The notes under the pieces are model-generated. The model saw only the letters and a list, made by a program, of their open reading frames with translations. It was not told the DNA's origin and ran no database searches. A stretch of DNA of 64,000 nucleotides from Mangifera indica. Its lineage: Eukaryota; Streptophyta; Magnoliopsida; Sapindales; Anacardiaceae. The translations under genes and the position numbers were made by a program. Below, piece after piece: positions 11,370 to 24,900 of this stretch. The stretch spans positions 1,984,001-2,048,000 of the forward strand of contig NC_058150.1 of NCBI RefSeq assembly GCF_011075055.1, written 5' to 3'. The stretch's first letter is position 1; each line of letters opens with the position of its first letter.

Positions 11370-12600
11370 GACACGTTTTGCTATAGACATATTATGAAAA
11401 TAACGTTTTTATTATATTTGTTGCCCTTGCCCCACATGCAAAAGCCGCTTTCCCATGTGAAAAACCATGCACCACTTCTCAAGTTTCTCTCTCTTCTCCA
11501 TCTTTGCATTTTTTTTGTGGTTAAAATTAAAAAATTTAATAGTGTATGTGTGAGGGAAAAAAATTTTAAAAGTCAACCAATTTCTAGAAGAAACATCTCA
11601 ATCTCGAAATTAGCTAGGTGTCAGTCTCAACAACATTACCAACGGTTGATTAAAAAAAGAAACTTTATGTGTAAAAAAATATAATTTAATTTTGTATTAA
11701 TATATTAAAATTAAACTATTAATTTATCTTATTATAAAATTAATTATTAATTTTAAAATTTATCTTTTTTAATATAATTGATTTAATTTCAATAAAACTG
11801 TTTAATTTATATGAAAATTTTTATTAAAAAATATTTTTTAAAAATATATTAAATAATCATGATAAAATTTGAAAATCTTTCAGTTTAATTATTCTTGTGT
11901 GAATTTTAGAACAAGTGAGAAAAAAAAAATCAAACGAGAGCACCTATAAATGAAAATATAAGTAAGGATTTTATTAGAAATTTAAGAAATATTAAACACT
12001 TTAAAATATATAAAAAAAAAATGCTCTGATTAATAATTACATATGATTTCTGAAGTTTATAAAAAGAATAATTAAAACATTTAGTGGGTAGTTGCAATTA
12101 TGTCAGTCAAACAGATACAACGCATGTTTGACCAAAGTGTGCTCAAATGAGTTGTGAAACTTTCACATGTGAGAGAGTGACAGATTCTGTAATTATCAAT
12201 TGGCTTATGCTTTAATTAGTGATTAAAGAGGATAATAATTATTTATTACAAGGATTACTATAATCTTTGTACTTTTTTTTCTTTCCAAAATTTATGATTA
12301 ACTATAATCTTTAAAAATATTAGGGTGTTAGTGCAATTTCAAGGAATTTTTTTTTGGAAATTTAAAAAATTGTTTGAAGTGTTTTTTAAATTTTAATACA
12401 TCCTTAAAATTTAAAAATTGATAATTATATATCTAAATAATTGATTAAAATATGATATTTTAAAGTTAGTTAAAATTTTTATATTTTTTAGAAATATAAG
12501 TTATAAAATTTTAAACTAATAAAGGTATGTTGATAATTTATCTATGTTAAATGTTATTGATAGTTTTATAATTTCAAGAAAGAATTAAAATAATCATTTA
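11370..12600. other. AT-rich gene-free spacer
   Basis: Only short ORFs rich in Lys, Phe and Ile occur. No gene, RNA or clear element ends were seen. Confidence 0.3.
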
Positions 12601-12639
12601 AAAAAATATATCAACATGAGTGGTTAATGGGTGAAAATT

Positions 12640-12705
12640 TGGTTTTTTAAAAGTTTAATAGTAAGTCATTTCAGCAAACCTTGGGTGGGATCTTGTGATT
12701 TGGCC
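12640..12705. repeat. right terminus of a MULE-like element
   Basis: Read on the minus strand, the sequence starts GGCCAAATCACAAGATCCCA, followed by CCCAAGGTTTG. It matches the right end of the element at 62150-63295, which also reads GGCCAAATG...TCCCACCCAAGG. The matching left end was not found, so this is a truncated or strongly diverged copy. Confidence 0.55.
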
Positions 12706-12944
12706 TGATAAAAACAGCATAATGTGGACGGCAAGTGGATTAAATGCACATGGAAATATGACCACGTGTGACTCACTTTTTTTTTTTTTTCCCCAAACGT
12801 TTCGGAAGTCTTCTAAGGCGTTGAAATATTACTACATTAATACATTCCCACGTTCACTTTCTATTTTTTATAATCATTTCATTGTCCCTTGTTTTCAAAA
12901 TTTAAACATGAAAATTGAGGAATTGGATTAAAACTCTATTATTG

Positions 12945-13075
12945 TTAATTTAATAAAATTTTATATATAATTATATATATATATAATAATATATTAATAT
13001 AAAACTCTATTATTATTTTTAATTTTTAATTATTTAATTATATGATAATATATTGTTATTTATATCTAAAATTAT
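12945..13075. repeat. palindromic AT-rich MITE
   Basis: A foldback copy with the shared word TTAATTATATGATAATATAT on one side and the AATAAAATTTTATATATAAT terminus on the other. Confidence 0.6.
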
Positions 13076-13587
13076 GCACATAATCAACATATTTTTTATT
13101 TTAAATATTTTTACAGTTAATGAATAAGGAAATGTTAAAAATAATTAATTATAATGCCACTGTCTAGGTTAAAAATGTACGCATTGTTTTCACAACAAGT
13201 TTCTTGAAAGAGCGCGTGTACCACAAATGTCGAAGCTGGGATATGGGGAACGTTGTGGTGACCAAAGAACCAAAAATAAATAATATATGTTTAGTATGAA
13301 GAAGGGAATGGGCGACAAGGTGCACATGTTTCATGCGTTACATCCCATCAAACAATCTACGCGTCAATTTCACGTGTCAAACAATCAACGTGTCTGTTTT
13401 TTAGCCGCCGTACATGCCTAGTCTTCAGCAGCCTTCAATTTTGGCGGCCAGGTATTTTTCTCAAATTTAAAATTATTATTATGAAATTGAATTATTTTAA
13501 TTTAAAAATAAAATAAAATGCAATAAGAATAATATATTCTCTCTGTATGTAATTATATAATAAAAACATTAAACCTATTACTCAAAA

Positions 13588-14303
13588 TAAATATAAGGCC
13601 AAAAGACTAGTTCCCACTCAAACTTAAGTGTAATCTCAAATTTATATTCTTTAATTTTTAAAAATTTAAACTTTTATTTATAAGTAGAATTATGTTAAAA
13701 AATTCAATTAATGTTAAAGATAAAATCATCATTTAACAATAAAATTAAAAAACTAATATTTTATTACATTTTCTCCCTTTTTAATTTAAAATTTTAATAA
13801 TTTCTCTAATTCAAAGTTTAAAAAATAGTAATTTCAATTCTAAAGTTTTGAAACCATTGTCAAAGATAACGAATTTTACCATCTCTGGTCACGTTGACTC
13901 TCTCTCCTGACTTATCTCCTCTTACCGATTTGTTTTCATCCACTGACGACAATAACATCCTCTAATGAAGACGAAATTATCTTCTTTGAAGTTAATTGTT
14001 TTAATTTGTAGGTAGTCATGGTGGCAGGAAGAACACAATCGAAAATGGTGAATTTCATCATAGCTGACAATGGTTTTTAAACCTTAAAAATGAAATTATT
14101 ACTTTTTAATTTTTTAATAAGAGAAAATATTAGATTTTTAAACTAAAATAGATAAATGTAATGAAACTTTAGTTTTAAAAAATATTTTATTAAATAATTA
14201 ATTTATTTTTAATTTTAATAAAATTTTATTTATAAATGAGATTTTAAATTTAAAAAATTAGTGGGTAAGACCGAGGTAAACAAGTCTTTTGGCCTAAATA
14301 TAA
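13588..14303. mobile_element. MULE-like non-autonomous transposon with perfect 9-bp TSD
   Basis: The element occupies 13597-14294 (698 bp). Its ends are GGCCAAAAGACTAGTTCCCA and, at the right, the inverted form ending GTCTTTTGGCC. The 9-bp TAAATATAA is repeated exactly at 13588-13596 and 14295-14303. The complementary arms extend well over 100 bp, AT-rich, around a less AT-rich centre with fragments such as CTCTCTCCTGACTTA. There is no transposase. Nine-base duplications and long terminal inverted repeats point to the Mutator superfamily; that assignment is from general knowledge. Confidence 0.88.
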
Positions 14304-14780
14304 AGAGCATGTAATGCGAGGAAATAGGGAGGTGATCCCACTTGAAAAACGTGATTTGAGTGGTCATCATAAACAGACACGCTAATAATATATGAAATTT
14401 TATTAGCAGTCAATTATTGTGCGTAGAGAACAAGAAGCAATGCGGTGTACCATTTCTATTGTATACCGACACACACGTGATTCTGATTCACAACTCCAAA
14501 CACTGTTAAAATATGCAACGGCGCCGTCCCACTTGTTATTGCCGACACAGTCTTTATCCGGCCCCACGTCCGAAAGCAAAACCCGTCATTCTGCCTTTAT
14601 ATGGAGATATTCTAGAATTTGGAGTCGTTTTATATTAAATATTTATATATAAGTTCAATATAATATAATTATACGGTGATATATTATTTATATATAAAAA
14701 TTATATATATAATTGTATTGTGCATATATATTATAAATTTTGAAAAAGACTAATAATAATTTAATTATAATTTCCCTCTT
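14304..14780. other. gene-free spacer with moderate GC patch
   Basis: Positions 14400-14610 are less AT-rich than their surroundings and contain a 77-codon frame that I could not relate to any family. I see no gene structure. Confidence 0.25.
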
Positions 14781-14785
14781 GTTAT

Positions 14786-15480
14786 TCATTGCAAAGGACT
14801 TATTCTAACTTAAATTTTGATGTGTCTGTAAAGTCTCATATATAGAATTTTAAAAATTTAAACACTCATTTATGAGTTGTTAACTTTAACTAAAACTGTT
14901 AATTATATAGAGTAAAATCGTCATTTTATCACTAAACCTTAAAACTTTAAAAATTTATAGCATTTTCTCTCTCATAGTTTAGAAACTAATATTTTCTCTC
15001 AACCAAAAGTTTAAAAAAAATTTTTTTCTTCATTCTCTAATGATGATAACCCATTGTCGCTATTGATTGACCACCCTAACATCTTCTTTTCTGATCATTG
15101 GCTTTCTTAACGGAGTAGGTTTGTTGGAAGAAAACGAATCATTGCTTTCATCTAATGAACTTACTCAGATGGGAACGTCGATTGCTGGAGAAGAAGATGC
15201 TGGGGTAACCGACCAACGATAACAGCTTTTCTTGTTGCTAGAGAATGACAAAAAAAAAAACTTTAGAAGAAAAAGTAAGATTTTTAAACTTTTGGATTAA
15301 AAAAAATTGTTTTTTTTTAACTATATAGGGAATAAATAAATTCTTAGGTTTTAAGGTTTACTGTTAGAATGACTATTTTATCCATTGTTTTGGTTAAAAT
15401 TAACAATCTATGAATAAATATTTAAAATTTTAAAATCTTATAAATATAATTTCAAAAATATATTAAAACTTGGATAAAAT
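14786..15480. repeat. degraded MULE-like element
   Basis: The same plan as 13597-14294: the left end GCAAAGGACTTATTCTAACT resembles the GGCCAAAGGACTATTTCCCA terminus, then AT-rich arms, an internal CATTCTCTAATGATGATAAC-type centre, and a complementary right arm ending near AAAACTTGGATAAAATA. Terminal bases and target duplication are lost. Confidence 0.55.
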
Positions 15481-16900
15481 AATTTTTTTTAATTAATAAT
15501 AAAATATATTTATATATAAAGGTATAATTATTTATATATTTAAAATAAATATATATTTTATTACCGGGAAAATAAATTGGCGTCAACTTGAGCATATCAT
15601 GTCTTCAGTTTAGGAATCCCATGAAAAAGTTAGGTAAAGGTGTGACGTTCGGAACATCTACCGAAGGCCACAGAAATTTAACGTCGTTATCTAGAAACTC
15701 AAGCATTTTCCGTCACGAGGAAAACGAGTTACAGAATCGCATGACGGCCTCTTTTTATATTTTGTCTACGATCATTGAACGCAATCCTACTTTTTCTTGG
15801 GAAGATATGTTGGGCCAAATTACTATTTCCCATATATGGCTCGATTCTATGAATATGATAACTTTTTATATTTTAAATTAGAAAAAATTAATTTTTTATT
15901 TATTTATTAAAAAATTATTTTTTAGAAATTTATTAAAAAGGCCAAATTTTCTTAAACTGAACAATAATTTGCCCCCCAATTTTTCTAAATAATTTTATTT
16001 TTTTAATTTTTATCAATTTTGGCTAAAAATAATTAAAAAATCATACTATAAATATAGATAAAAGTGTCAATTATATAAAATCCTATCTATGTTAGAGAAA
16101 TAAATTATAATTTTTAAAAATTTTAAAGATTGTAATAAGATTTCAAAAGGGTTTTTGAAATATAAAAAAAAATTAGAATATATTTAAAAATTTTTAAATG
16201 TTAATATGTCACTTGGTATTTAAAAAAATGATAATTACACTTTAAAAAAATTATAGGAGATAAAATAATTATAAATATTATATTATAAACTATTGAAACT
16301 ATAGTTATATTTTAAAAATCTATAAGGATGAATATGTTAGTTTTTTAAGTAAGATAAAAAGAAAAATATTCAATTTCCCTAATTTTTCAAATAATATATT
16401 TACACCTCTATAAATTCGTATTTTAGTCTAATAGGGGTATTTTTGCAATATTTTAAATATTAGAAATGAAATAATGTTTAATTAAATCTCTATTATGATA
16501 TTTAGATTTAATGATATACATACCCGTTTGATTTTAATAAATAAGTGGAAAATTAGTATTTTTAAACTTAATGGGTATAAAGTGTAAATTCATCAAATGG
16601 TGGGTGCGAAGTAGTCAATTAAATCTCTATAGCTCAATGGCTATGATAACGACCTTAACTTCTCTCTGAGGAAACATTGGCCTATTATTCATTGATTCAA
16701 AGCAAGGCCAGCTTTCAATCAAAATCAGACCAAATATTGTTGTAAAATTTCAACGAGGTTGGCGAATCTTAATTATTGGTAAGAAGAAGTCATAACGTTT
16801 CTTGATTGCATGGATGGGACAAAATTATATTATTTAAAGCAACCATTCATGGTTATGATCAAATATGCATGAATCTCTCAATTGAAAACAATCTTCAATC
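15481..16900. other. gene-free AT-rich spacer
   Basis: A 97-codon frame at 15588-15881 has fairly normal composition, but matches nothing I know and has no flanking coding exons. The rest is AT-rich with no recognised element. Confidence 0.3.
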
Positions 16901-16910
16901 CATTAAAGGG

Positions 16911-17070
16911 TAGCGTTATATGTATAAATAATATATATAATTTTATATATAAATTATAATATATTATTATGTGATTAAATATTATTTTATTTTTTATTTA
17001 AAATTAATTGATTATATTATGATATATCATTATTTATGTATAAAATTATGTAAAATATTTATGCATATTA
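16911..17070. repeat. palindromic AT-rich MITE
   Basis: One of the clearest copies. The arm ATATATTATTATGTGATTAA is mirrored by a complementary TTGATTATATTATGATATAT arm around a TATTTTATTTTTTATTTAAA core. The outer arms are TATAAATTATAATATATT-type. Confidence 0.7.
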
Positions 17071-18480
17071 TAAAATACAAATATAAAATCAAGTGACATA
17101 GGGGCAAGAGGGATGTGTGGTACACAACTGGAGTAACATTTATTGAAATAGATAAATTGCTAGAAAATATTAGAATATATTTTTAAATTATAATATATTT
17201 TAAATGCATGATTTTTTATGTTAGCAAGTATGTTAAATATATGTTCTCTTTTTTTATATTATTGTATATTAATTATATTAATTTATATTTTCTCATATAT
17301 GATATGTGATATGTATAAATTTATATATTATCACGGTAGTTGAATGTACCATAAACATGGTTTATTCGTATTTTATTATGGTGTCAAAGCAGAGTATTTC
17401 TATCGGTATCATTAGTTTGGTTATATTATACTCACGTCTTTACCTAGAGTGGTTATAGGTCGAGTTGGCTCCAACATGACCAATTGAACCCATGGATTCG
17501 GTTGGCCCATAAAAATGTTAAGGTCTAACTTTATATACAATAGGTGGGTTTTAAACGGGCCGACCTATAGGCCCTTATCGAGCCAGTCCATTAACTTTAA
17601 TAATAAATTTTTTATTATGTTTTCTTTTATTAAAAAACATGTTAAGAAATTAAATTGTGATAAAAAAGAAGATAAACTTATTTATAATAGTTGAATTGAG
17701 TTTTTATAATAAATCTCATAAATGTGAGATCTAAAACATGAGTTTAGTTAAATTTTCTATTTTACTTAGTCTTTATGTATATTGCATGAATGGAATTAGT
17801 GATTGTATTATTTTATATGTGAGACTTTTATACTTATATTTTTACAGTTTGTAAAGAGTCTCGCATCTAAAAGAATAAAATTTTTCACTTCTTTCACCCA
17901 CTATAAATAAATGTTAAACAACATGTTTTAATCAAACTAAAATTTTGGTTATCTCATACATGTGAAATTGATTTAAAGAACTCAAACTCACTTTTTTAAC
18001 TATAAAATTTTTATTTCTTATAAATATTTATATTTTTTTATATTATAATTATTAATTAATTATAATATATTTTTTAAAATATTATGAATGGTAATAGACT
18101 GGCCCATGAGCCTAACACTTAGGGTCATGAGCTGCCCAAAAATCCTAAGAGTTAAGATTGACATGCTACAATATTAGGTTAGACCCTTTTGGGTTAGACT
18201 CATTTCTCGTGCCATGGGTCAAACCTCAATTTAGCCTAACCCAATTGCCACTTCTACCTTCACCTATATTGAAAATAAAAAGATAAGTTTATTAGTTTAA
18301 CTTACTCACATTTTCACATATTTGGAACTCGCGTCTTCACCTATATGAAAAATAAAGAAATAAGTTTATTAGTTTGACCCACTCATGTTTCACTTCTTTG
18401 AAAAATGAAAATTATCAGATAAATTCATGTGATAAAATTATCAAACCGTATATGATAAAATGCATGAATATATTTTAAAC
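17071..18480. other. repeat-derived spacer
   Basis: Positions 17440-17600 and 18090-18260 carry related GC-richer words in opposite orientation (GGCCCATAAAAATG, GGGCCGACCTATAGGCCC versus GACTGGCCCATGAGCC), suggesting the ends of an old element. Positions 18256-18305 and 18335-18385 share AAAATAAAGAAATAAGTTTA-type words, a small tandem duplication. No gene was seen. Confidence 0.35.
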
Positions 18481-18622
18481 AATTAGTAATATTATATATA
18501 ATCAGTTTTAAATACTTAATTAAAAATTTAGGTGATATATTATCATATAATTAAATATTATTTTTTAATTTAAAAAATTTTAATTATATAATAATATATT
18601 ATTTAAATATTTAAAACTAAAT
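18480..18622. repeat. palindromic AT-rich MITE
   Basis: A foldback copy with GATATATTATCATATAATTA and AATTATATAATAATATATTA facing each other around an AT-rich centre. Confidence 0.6.
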
Positions 18623-18806
18623 ACATGATATATCTACCAAGAAGCTTTGTATAGGTTACATTATAAATTTCTGTCCTAACTTCGTACTTCTGGAACCTAG
18701 CCCGGCCCCTTTGTTAGACACACAACATAGATTGAAGTGGGTTGGCATGTTCTTTACTTCTTTCACAGCATTAATGATCACCATCCTCGTGGGGCTTAAT
18801 TAGTTA

Positions 18807-19612
18807 TTTAAATTAGGCCAAAGGACTATTTCCCACCCAAGTTTAGGTATATTTTTAAAGTTGTATTCATATAGTTTAAAAAGTTAAAAATTCTATTTAT
18901 CTATTAAAAATCTTAGTTAGAATTAAAGATAAAACCGTTATTTAATAAAAAAATTAAAGTTTCATTACTTTTGCCCTCCTCAGTTTAAAAAAATCATAAT
19001 TTCTTCGTCTAAAGTTTGAAAAATCAAAATTTTTTCTTTAGGGTTTGCAAACCGTTGTCAGAGACGACAAACTTCGTTGTCTCCGATTGCATTAGCTCTC
19101 CCTTCCGACTTAACTCTCTCTGTTTATCACATCCCAACCATCGACGAAAACGAAATTGTCTTTGTCTCGAAAGAAGACGACGTCGAAGGTCTCAAATGGC
19201 CAAGTTGTCTTCTTCTAAGACGAAGACACTCTGACGAAAATGATTTCTTTTTCGTCGGAGGGAATATATTTCACCGGTGGTTAAGATGTGATCGACAAAT
19301 AGATTTAAGTCGAGAGACAGAGTCAATGCAATTAGAAACGACTGTCTACAGAGATAGTTGCAAACCCTAGGAGAAAAATTTTTAATTTTTCAAACTTCAT
19401 GTAAGGAAAAATTGTGAGATTTTTAAATTGAGAGGGCAAATATAATAAACTTTAGATTTTTAAATTTTTTTATTAAATGATGATTTTATCCCTAACAATA
19501 ACTAAGGTTTTTAACTGGTAGATGAGATTTTTAGCTTTTCAAAATTTACGAGTATAATTTTAAGAATGCACCTAAAATTAGATAGGAAATAGTCCTTTGG
19601 CCTTTTAAATTA
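18807..19612. mobile_element. MULE-like non-autonomous transposon, second copy
   Basis: The element is 18816-19602 (787 bp). Its ends are GGCCAAAGGACTATTTCCCA and its exact inverted form AGTCCTTTGGCC. TTTAAATTA precedes the left end (18807-18815) and recurs at 19604-19612 with one extra T at the right junction, consistent with a 9-bp target duplication. The centre (19040-19370) is GC-richer and repeats words such as GACGAC and GAAAACGAAATTGTC. It aligns in part with the centre of the copy at 13597. No transposase is encoded, and the ORFs across the centre are incidental. Confidence 0.85.
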
Positions 19613-19614
19613 GT

Positions 19615-20284
19615 ATGAGTAAACAAACAAAATTTATTGAGATGATAAGTAGTTAAGCACTGGCCGGTCAGATAGACCAATATCTTATTAATAGATAAGA
19701 GCACGTTTTAATTCAATCTCAACAAATATAAATTTGTATTAAAATAGAACTTGTAATTAATCTTAATATTAAAAAGAGAAGTTAGCAAAATCGATTTTAA
19801 CAAAAAAATTTGAGTTTAAATCTTTCTCACATTTAAAAAGGCAATTCGATAGAAATGATGCCTTCCCAATTGTGAGTAAAATAAAGGATTGGATTCAGAT
19901 TTTTACTATATTTATAAAATTTTGATTTACTTAATATAGTAATTATGGGTTTAATCATTATATTTTAAATTTATTCATCTAACAAATGCGAAGGAAATTT
20001 CCGATTATCAAAAAATTAAAAAAAGTGAGGAGTCATGAGCCAATTTTAAACTTAACTGTTCTTTTGATAAATATTTTTGTAATAATAAAACGCATGAATT
20101 CTAAATTAGTTGAGATGCAATTGTGATTAACGTTGACATTTTGGAATTCCAGCCCAACCCAAAATATTTTCAAATGGGCCAATGAGACCCTAATCAGTTT
20201 AACTACTCCACTTTCTGCGTAACTCTGACCCATATATCCACCAAGATAAAGTTAAGACATTCGGTAAAGATAATATAAAAAATC
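19615..20284. other. gene-free spacer
   Basis: No coding sequence or recognised element was seen. Confidence 0.3.
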
Positions 20285-20480
20285 TTTTCAATCGATGGTA
20301 TATCATTATATGAATGCATGATATATTATATATAAATAATTTGTAAATATACATCAAATTATCGAAAAACTATTTCATGAGGTTGAGGAGATATTATCAT
20401 ATAATTAGACAATTAAAAATTAAAGATACAATATCCAATCACATTGTGACACATCATTATTTCTGTATATAGTGTTATTG
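20285..20480. repeat. palindromic AT-rich MITE (diverged)
   Basis: Contains ATATTATCATATAATTAGAC opposite CAATCACATTGTGACACATC, the family's arms, separated by an AT-rich centre. The left outer arm is partly rearranged. Confidence 0.5.
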
Positions 20481-21039
20481 CTAATCTACTGTTGTTTTTT
20501 TCTTTATTCACATTTCATTATAGTGAACACAGAGATCTTATAATATCTTTATATTTGTCGATGAAAAGAAAATTTATCAACAAAATATAAATTAATACTC
20601 ATGACTAGTGTGCATAATTATATTTTAATCACAAACCAAATTGAACTAGTTGGTTTAACTTGTTTGATCGAGACCTATAAAAATAACAATTTTGATCATT
20701 ATTGAATTGTATTGAATCATGATTTAATCTAAAAATTTGTGTTAGGTCCCACATGAATTACCGATTTAGGACAAAAATTATTAAAATTAATAAAATCATT
20801 GTAAAAGATTATGAGATCAACGTTAAGAGGTGTTGAAAATGACGATTTCATTGTCAAATAAGGTTTAGGGTTTAGGGTCAAACCAGTAATTGACCCAAAC
20901 CAGAATGTTGAATGGTCAAAGCCCAGTGAAGTATTAAAACATTGAATTAATATGAAAAATTACATAAAGAATTTAAAAAAGGATATAATCTTTTGAGCTT
21001 ACAAAGCGGTCTTCTACTCCAAATTATCAGTGTTTTTAA
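20481..21039. other. gene-free spacer
   Basis: No gene was recognised. Words such as TTGAACTAGTTGGTTTAACT resemble degenerate transposon ends but no pair was found. Confidence 0.25.
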
Positions 21040-21430
21040 AATTAAATAATATTTTCTGGTTTAATATGTTAAATTATAAATCAATCTGTAATTTGGTTTA
21101 ATTTTATAATTTAATATAATCTACATGAAAAATATTAATTTATTTAAAATTTGAATAAACTCAATAAATTTGTTAGAACAAAAAGACTATTTAAAATCAA
21201 TAATTTGTAATTAATTTTTTTATTTATATAATAAAATATTAATTATTTAATTAACATATTTAAATTTAAATTTTATATGTTTTACAATAAAAAATATAAT
21301 AAATATTTAATATTATTTAAAAAATATAATAATTTAATAATAAATTAAATTGATTGATTATTTAATTAAATCAATAGAATTATAAATTAATGAAATAATC
21401 GATTCAATTACCAATTCAATTATAAAAACA
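21040..21430. repeat. dispersed AT-rich repeat, copy 2
   Basis: Collinear with 6356-6775 over about 390 bp in the same orientation, with the same order of landmark words and the same AATAATCGATTCAATTA ending. Confidence 0.65.
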
Positions 21431-21951
21431 CTACAAGTTACAATGCGTAATACTCAGATCACGTTGGTTAAGCTTTTAACAGCCATAAGCCACCATCTGC
21501 CCACCCACCATACCATATCTGTAATTTCACATTACTATTAAATTCTATTGTAAACAATTTCTAATTCCATAGTCAAATTGGTTAATTATTTAAAATATTT
21601 TTTTGGTAAGTAATTATTTAAAATATTTAGTGAAATTAAAGTTTTTCCCTTTTATATTTATACATAATTGATTCTTTTTTCCCTGTCAAAATTAATTCCA
21701 TAATGCCAAGAAATAATGAGTGACAGATCACCAAACAATTTGATGAGGTGGCAAGGGTATTTTTGTCATTTAGAAAATTCCAATTAATAATATAATAATT
21801 GTTCATGTTAATATCACAAATAGCATTTAGCGTTTGCGGTTTCTCTTATTTAGCTGAGGAGGTGTTGTTCCGTCGCACCTCTTCGGATTCTCCTATTTGA
21901 ACCAGAAAAATCAATTACCCTTTTCCAGTCCCTTCCTATAGTGAAATTCTC

Positions 21952-24900
21952 ATGGCCTCCGATAATCCCATGGACAGGAACACTGTTTTTAGAAAACTCA
22001 AAGCGAAATCTGATAACAAGGTGATTGTTTTCTTCTTTTTATCTTTGGATCTGATTCAGATCTGTGAAATTTCCTATTGGATCTTCACAATTTTGGCTCT
22101 TATTTTTGTTTTTTTAAAAATTGTTTTTGGTTGTAGATGTGTTTTGATTGCAATGCGAAGAACCCCACCTGGGCGTCGGTAACGTACGGGATTTTTCTAT
22201 GCATCGATTGCTCCGCTGTTCACCGGAGTCTCGGTGTACACATCAGCTTCGTTAGGTAACATATAGTTGTTATTATTCCCATTTTTTTTCTATTTAGCAT
22301 AACTTATCGTATTTTAAAAATTTTTTTATGTGAGTTTTTTTCTGCAATATGTTGATATGTTTGTAGATGAATTCGAGTAGGTATGATGAAAATTGTCTGG
22401 TAACGATCGGATGTTTTTGTTGTTGGGATCACCGCCTTATTGTTTTTAAATTGTAATGTGCTCTTCCAGTTGGGTTACTGTGTTAAATGGACAGATATTT
22501 TGAGCTCAGAGTTATATTATCTATTTAAGCATTGGGGATTGGATGATAGCTGATGCAGTTGTAAGCATTGGTTCTGCCAAATCTAGATTTTTGATTATTT
22601 GTGTCTACTCTTTCCAACATTTTGTTATATATTGAACTGCTTTGATTGTCTCTATTATGATCTCTCGAAATCATGAACATGTATCTTTTAAGCAGCATTA
22701 ACTTGATAAAATAAGAAAATCTTTTGTAAGAAGTTAGCAGTATAGGATTGGTTTAACATTTGCTGGACAGGGTTTATGCTTGTGATGCCTTGAAATTGTG
22801 TGATTCTTTAGATCCAAAGTGACTCTGATCTATCATTTATTGTTGATTTATGATGATATTTGGCCTTTGGTCTGAATTTATTGTTTGTGTGGGCATTTAA
22901 TATTTCTCAATTAGAGATGGGTTGGTGGTTCTATTGTATAACTTTGGGAGGCTGCCCTTTGTATTGTTATTTTTCATTTTAATGCTTTCTCAGCCCAATA
23001 GTTTAAATGCATGTTATAGTGATTGCCTTCTTCCCTACTTGTTATCCCTCAATGATTCTCCTCATTAAGGTTGAAGATTTGTGTTGAATCATGCCTCAAA
23101 CTATCATTAATAATAATTGTTACCTTTTTCTTTGGGGGGATGTCTTTCCCTCTAACCCCATGTCATTAAATGATCAAGGTTGACTGTATATAATTATGTT
23201 TTTCATTTTACATGCCTGTAATTAAATAAATATATTGGTGGCTTTTCTTTCCTTTTTATTTTTCTCTTCTGAATTAATTTTTTTTTATAATATTCATATA
23301 GGTCAACTAATTTAGACTCATGGAGCACTGAGCAGTTGAAAATGATGATGTTTGGAGGGAACAACCGTGCACAGGCTTTTTTTAAACAGCATGGATGGAC
23401 TGATGGGGGCAAAATTGAGGCCAAGTATACTTCAAGAGCTGCTGAGATGTACAAGCAGATACTTGCCAAAGAAGTTGCTAAAAGTATGGCAGAAGAGGTG
23501 GGTTTACCATCGTCACCTGTTGCTTCTCAGTTGGTACAAGCAACTAATGGACTTTCAGATGTTAAGATCCAGGAAGATCCAAAAGAAATTCCTATAGAGG
23601 GGCAAGAAAGTAATGTAGGAAAGCAAGGAACTCATGATGTCCCTGTTTCGCCGAAAAAGTCTCATACACTTGTTACCAGTACTATCAAAAAGCCTCTTGG
23701 TGCAAAGAGAACAGTGAAGACTGGTGGGCTTGGTGCCCGAAAACTTACTACAAAGGTAGATATTAATGGTTTCCTCTCTGTACAATTATTTTAGCTGCAG
23801 GAGTTTGTAACATAAAGAACAACTGCATTTGATATATATTTTGCATTTTTCACGTTTGATTCAAATCTTGTCTTTGTAAAACATTCTTATGTAATGCAGA
23901 CAAGTGAAAGTCTCTATGACCAGAAGCCTGAAGAACCAACTCTCCCAGTTCCCACATTAACTAGCAATACTCCGCCCACTGGTTCATCATTTGCATCTCG
24001 CTTTGAGTATGTGGAAAACACCCAATCGGCTGAGTCGAGTTCTGGTGGCCCTCAAGTACTTAGCCATGTAGCTCCTCCAAAGTCATCAAGCTTCTTTGCT
24101 GATTATGGAATGGACAATGGTTTTCAAAAGAGGTCTAGCTCCTCGAAAGTACAAGTAAGCTTCTTGTCTGTCTTTTCAGATTTAGGAAAGGTAGAAAGAC
24201 TTTTCATGCACACATATATCAATGAAAGTCAAATTAACTAGACATAAACACTCGAGGAATATGGTAATATACATGTACATATGTGCATGCACAAGTGAAT
24301 TGTAACGTCTCAAACATGAAACCGGAAAACTGCTGATGTCTGATATCCCCCTCTAAATTCCCATCTTACTCTGAGTTGTGATTTTCCAACATTTGTTTTA
24401 TGACTTATTTAGTGCAAACTCAATTGTGAATTTCTTTTTATTTAGCAAGCTTAGTGTTTTCTGGTCCTTTCTTTTTCAACCTTTGGGTGTTTTGGGGCTG
24501 CCACAAAAGGTAGTCTTTTCATTTCTTTGTCGCATATATTATGTCATTTGGTATGGTTCACTCTGTTAGCTACGACATTGCTTGAATGATGCTTGCAATT
24601 CTACTATATTATTTTTATTACATCCTTATATAACTGCATTATCAGATTCAAGAAACTGATGAAGCAAGGAAGAAGTTTTCAAATGCAAAATCTATATCAT
24701 CAGCCCAATTTTTTGGGGATCAGAGCAAAGATGCGGACATTGATTCTCAAATGTCTCTGGAGAAGTTCTCTGTATGTATTCTTACTCTTAAACAAGTCAC
24801 AGTTTTCTTATGATGCTGATGCTATTATCATATATATTATGCCAGAGTTGTTTTGGCTAACAAATGTTTAAATATCATAGGATTTTCGTAAGATGACTTT

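Noticed and set aside
15588..15881. 97-codon frame with normal composition
   Set aside because: No recognised family or gene structure; stands in AT-rich spacer.
19016..19370. Frames of 72-97 codons
   Set aside because: They fall within the centre of a MULE-like element whose other copies have stops at these places.
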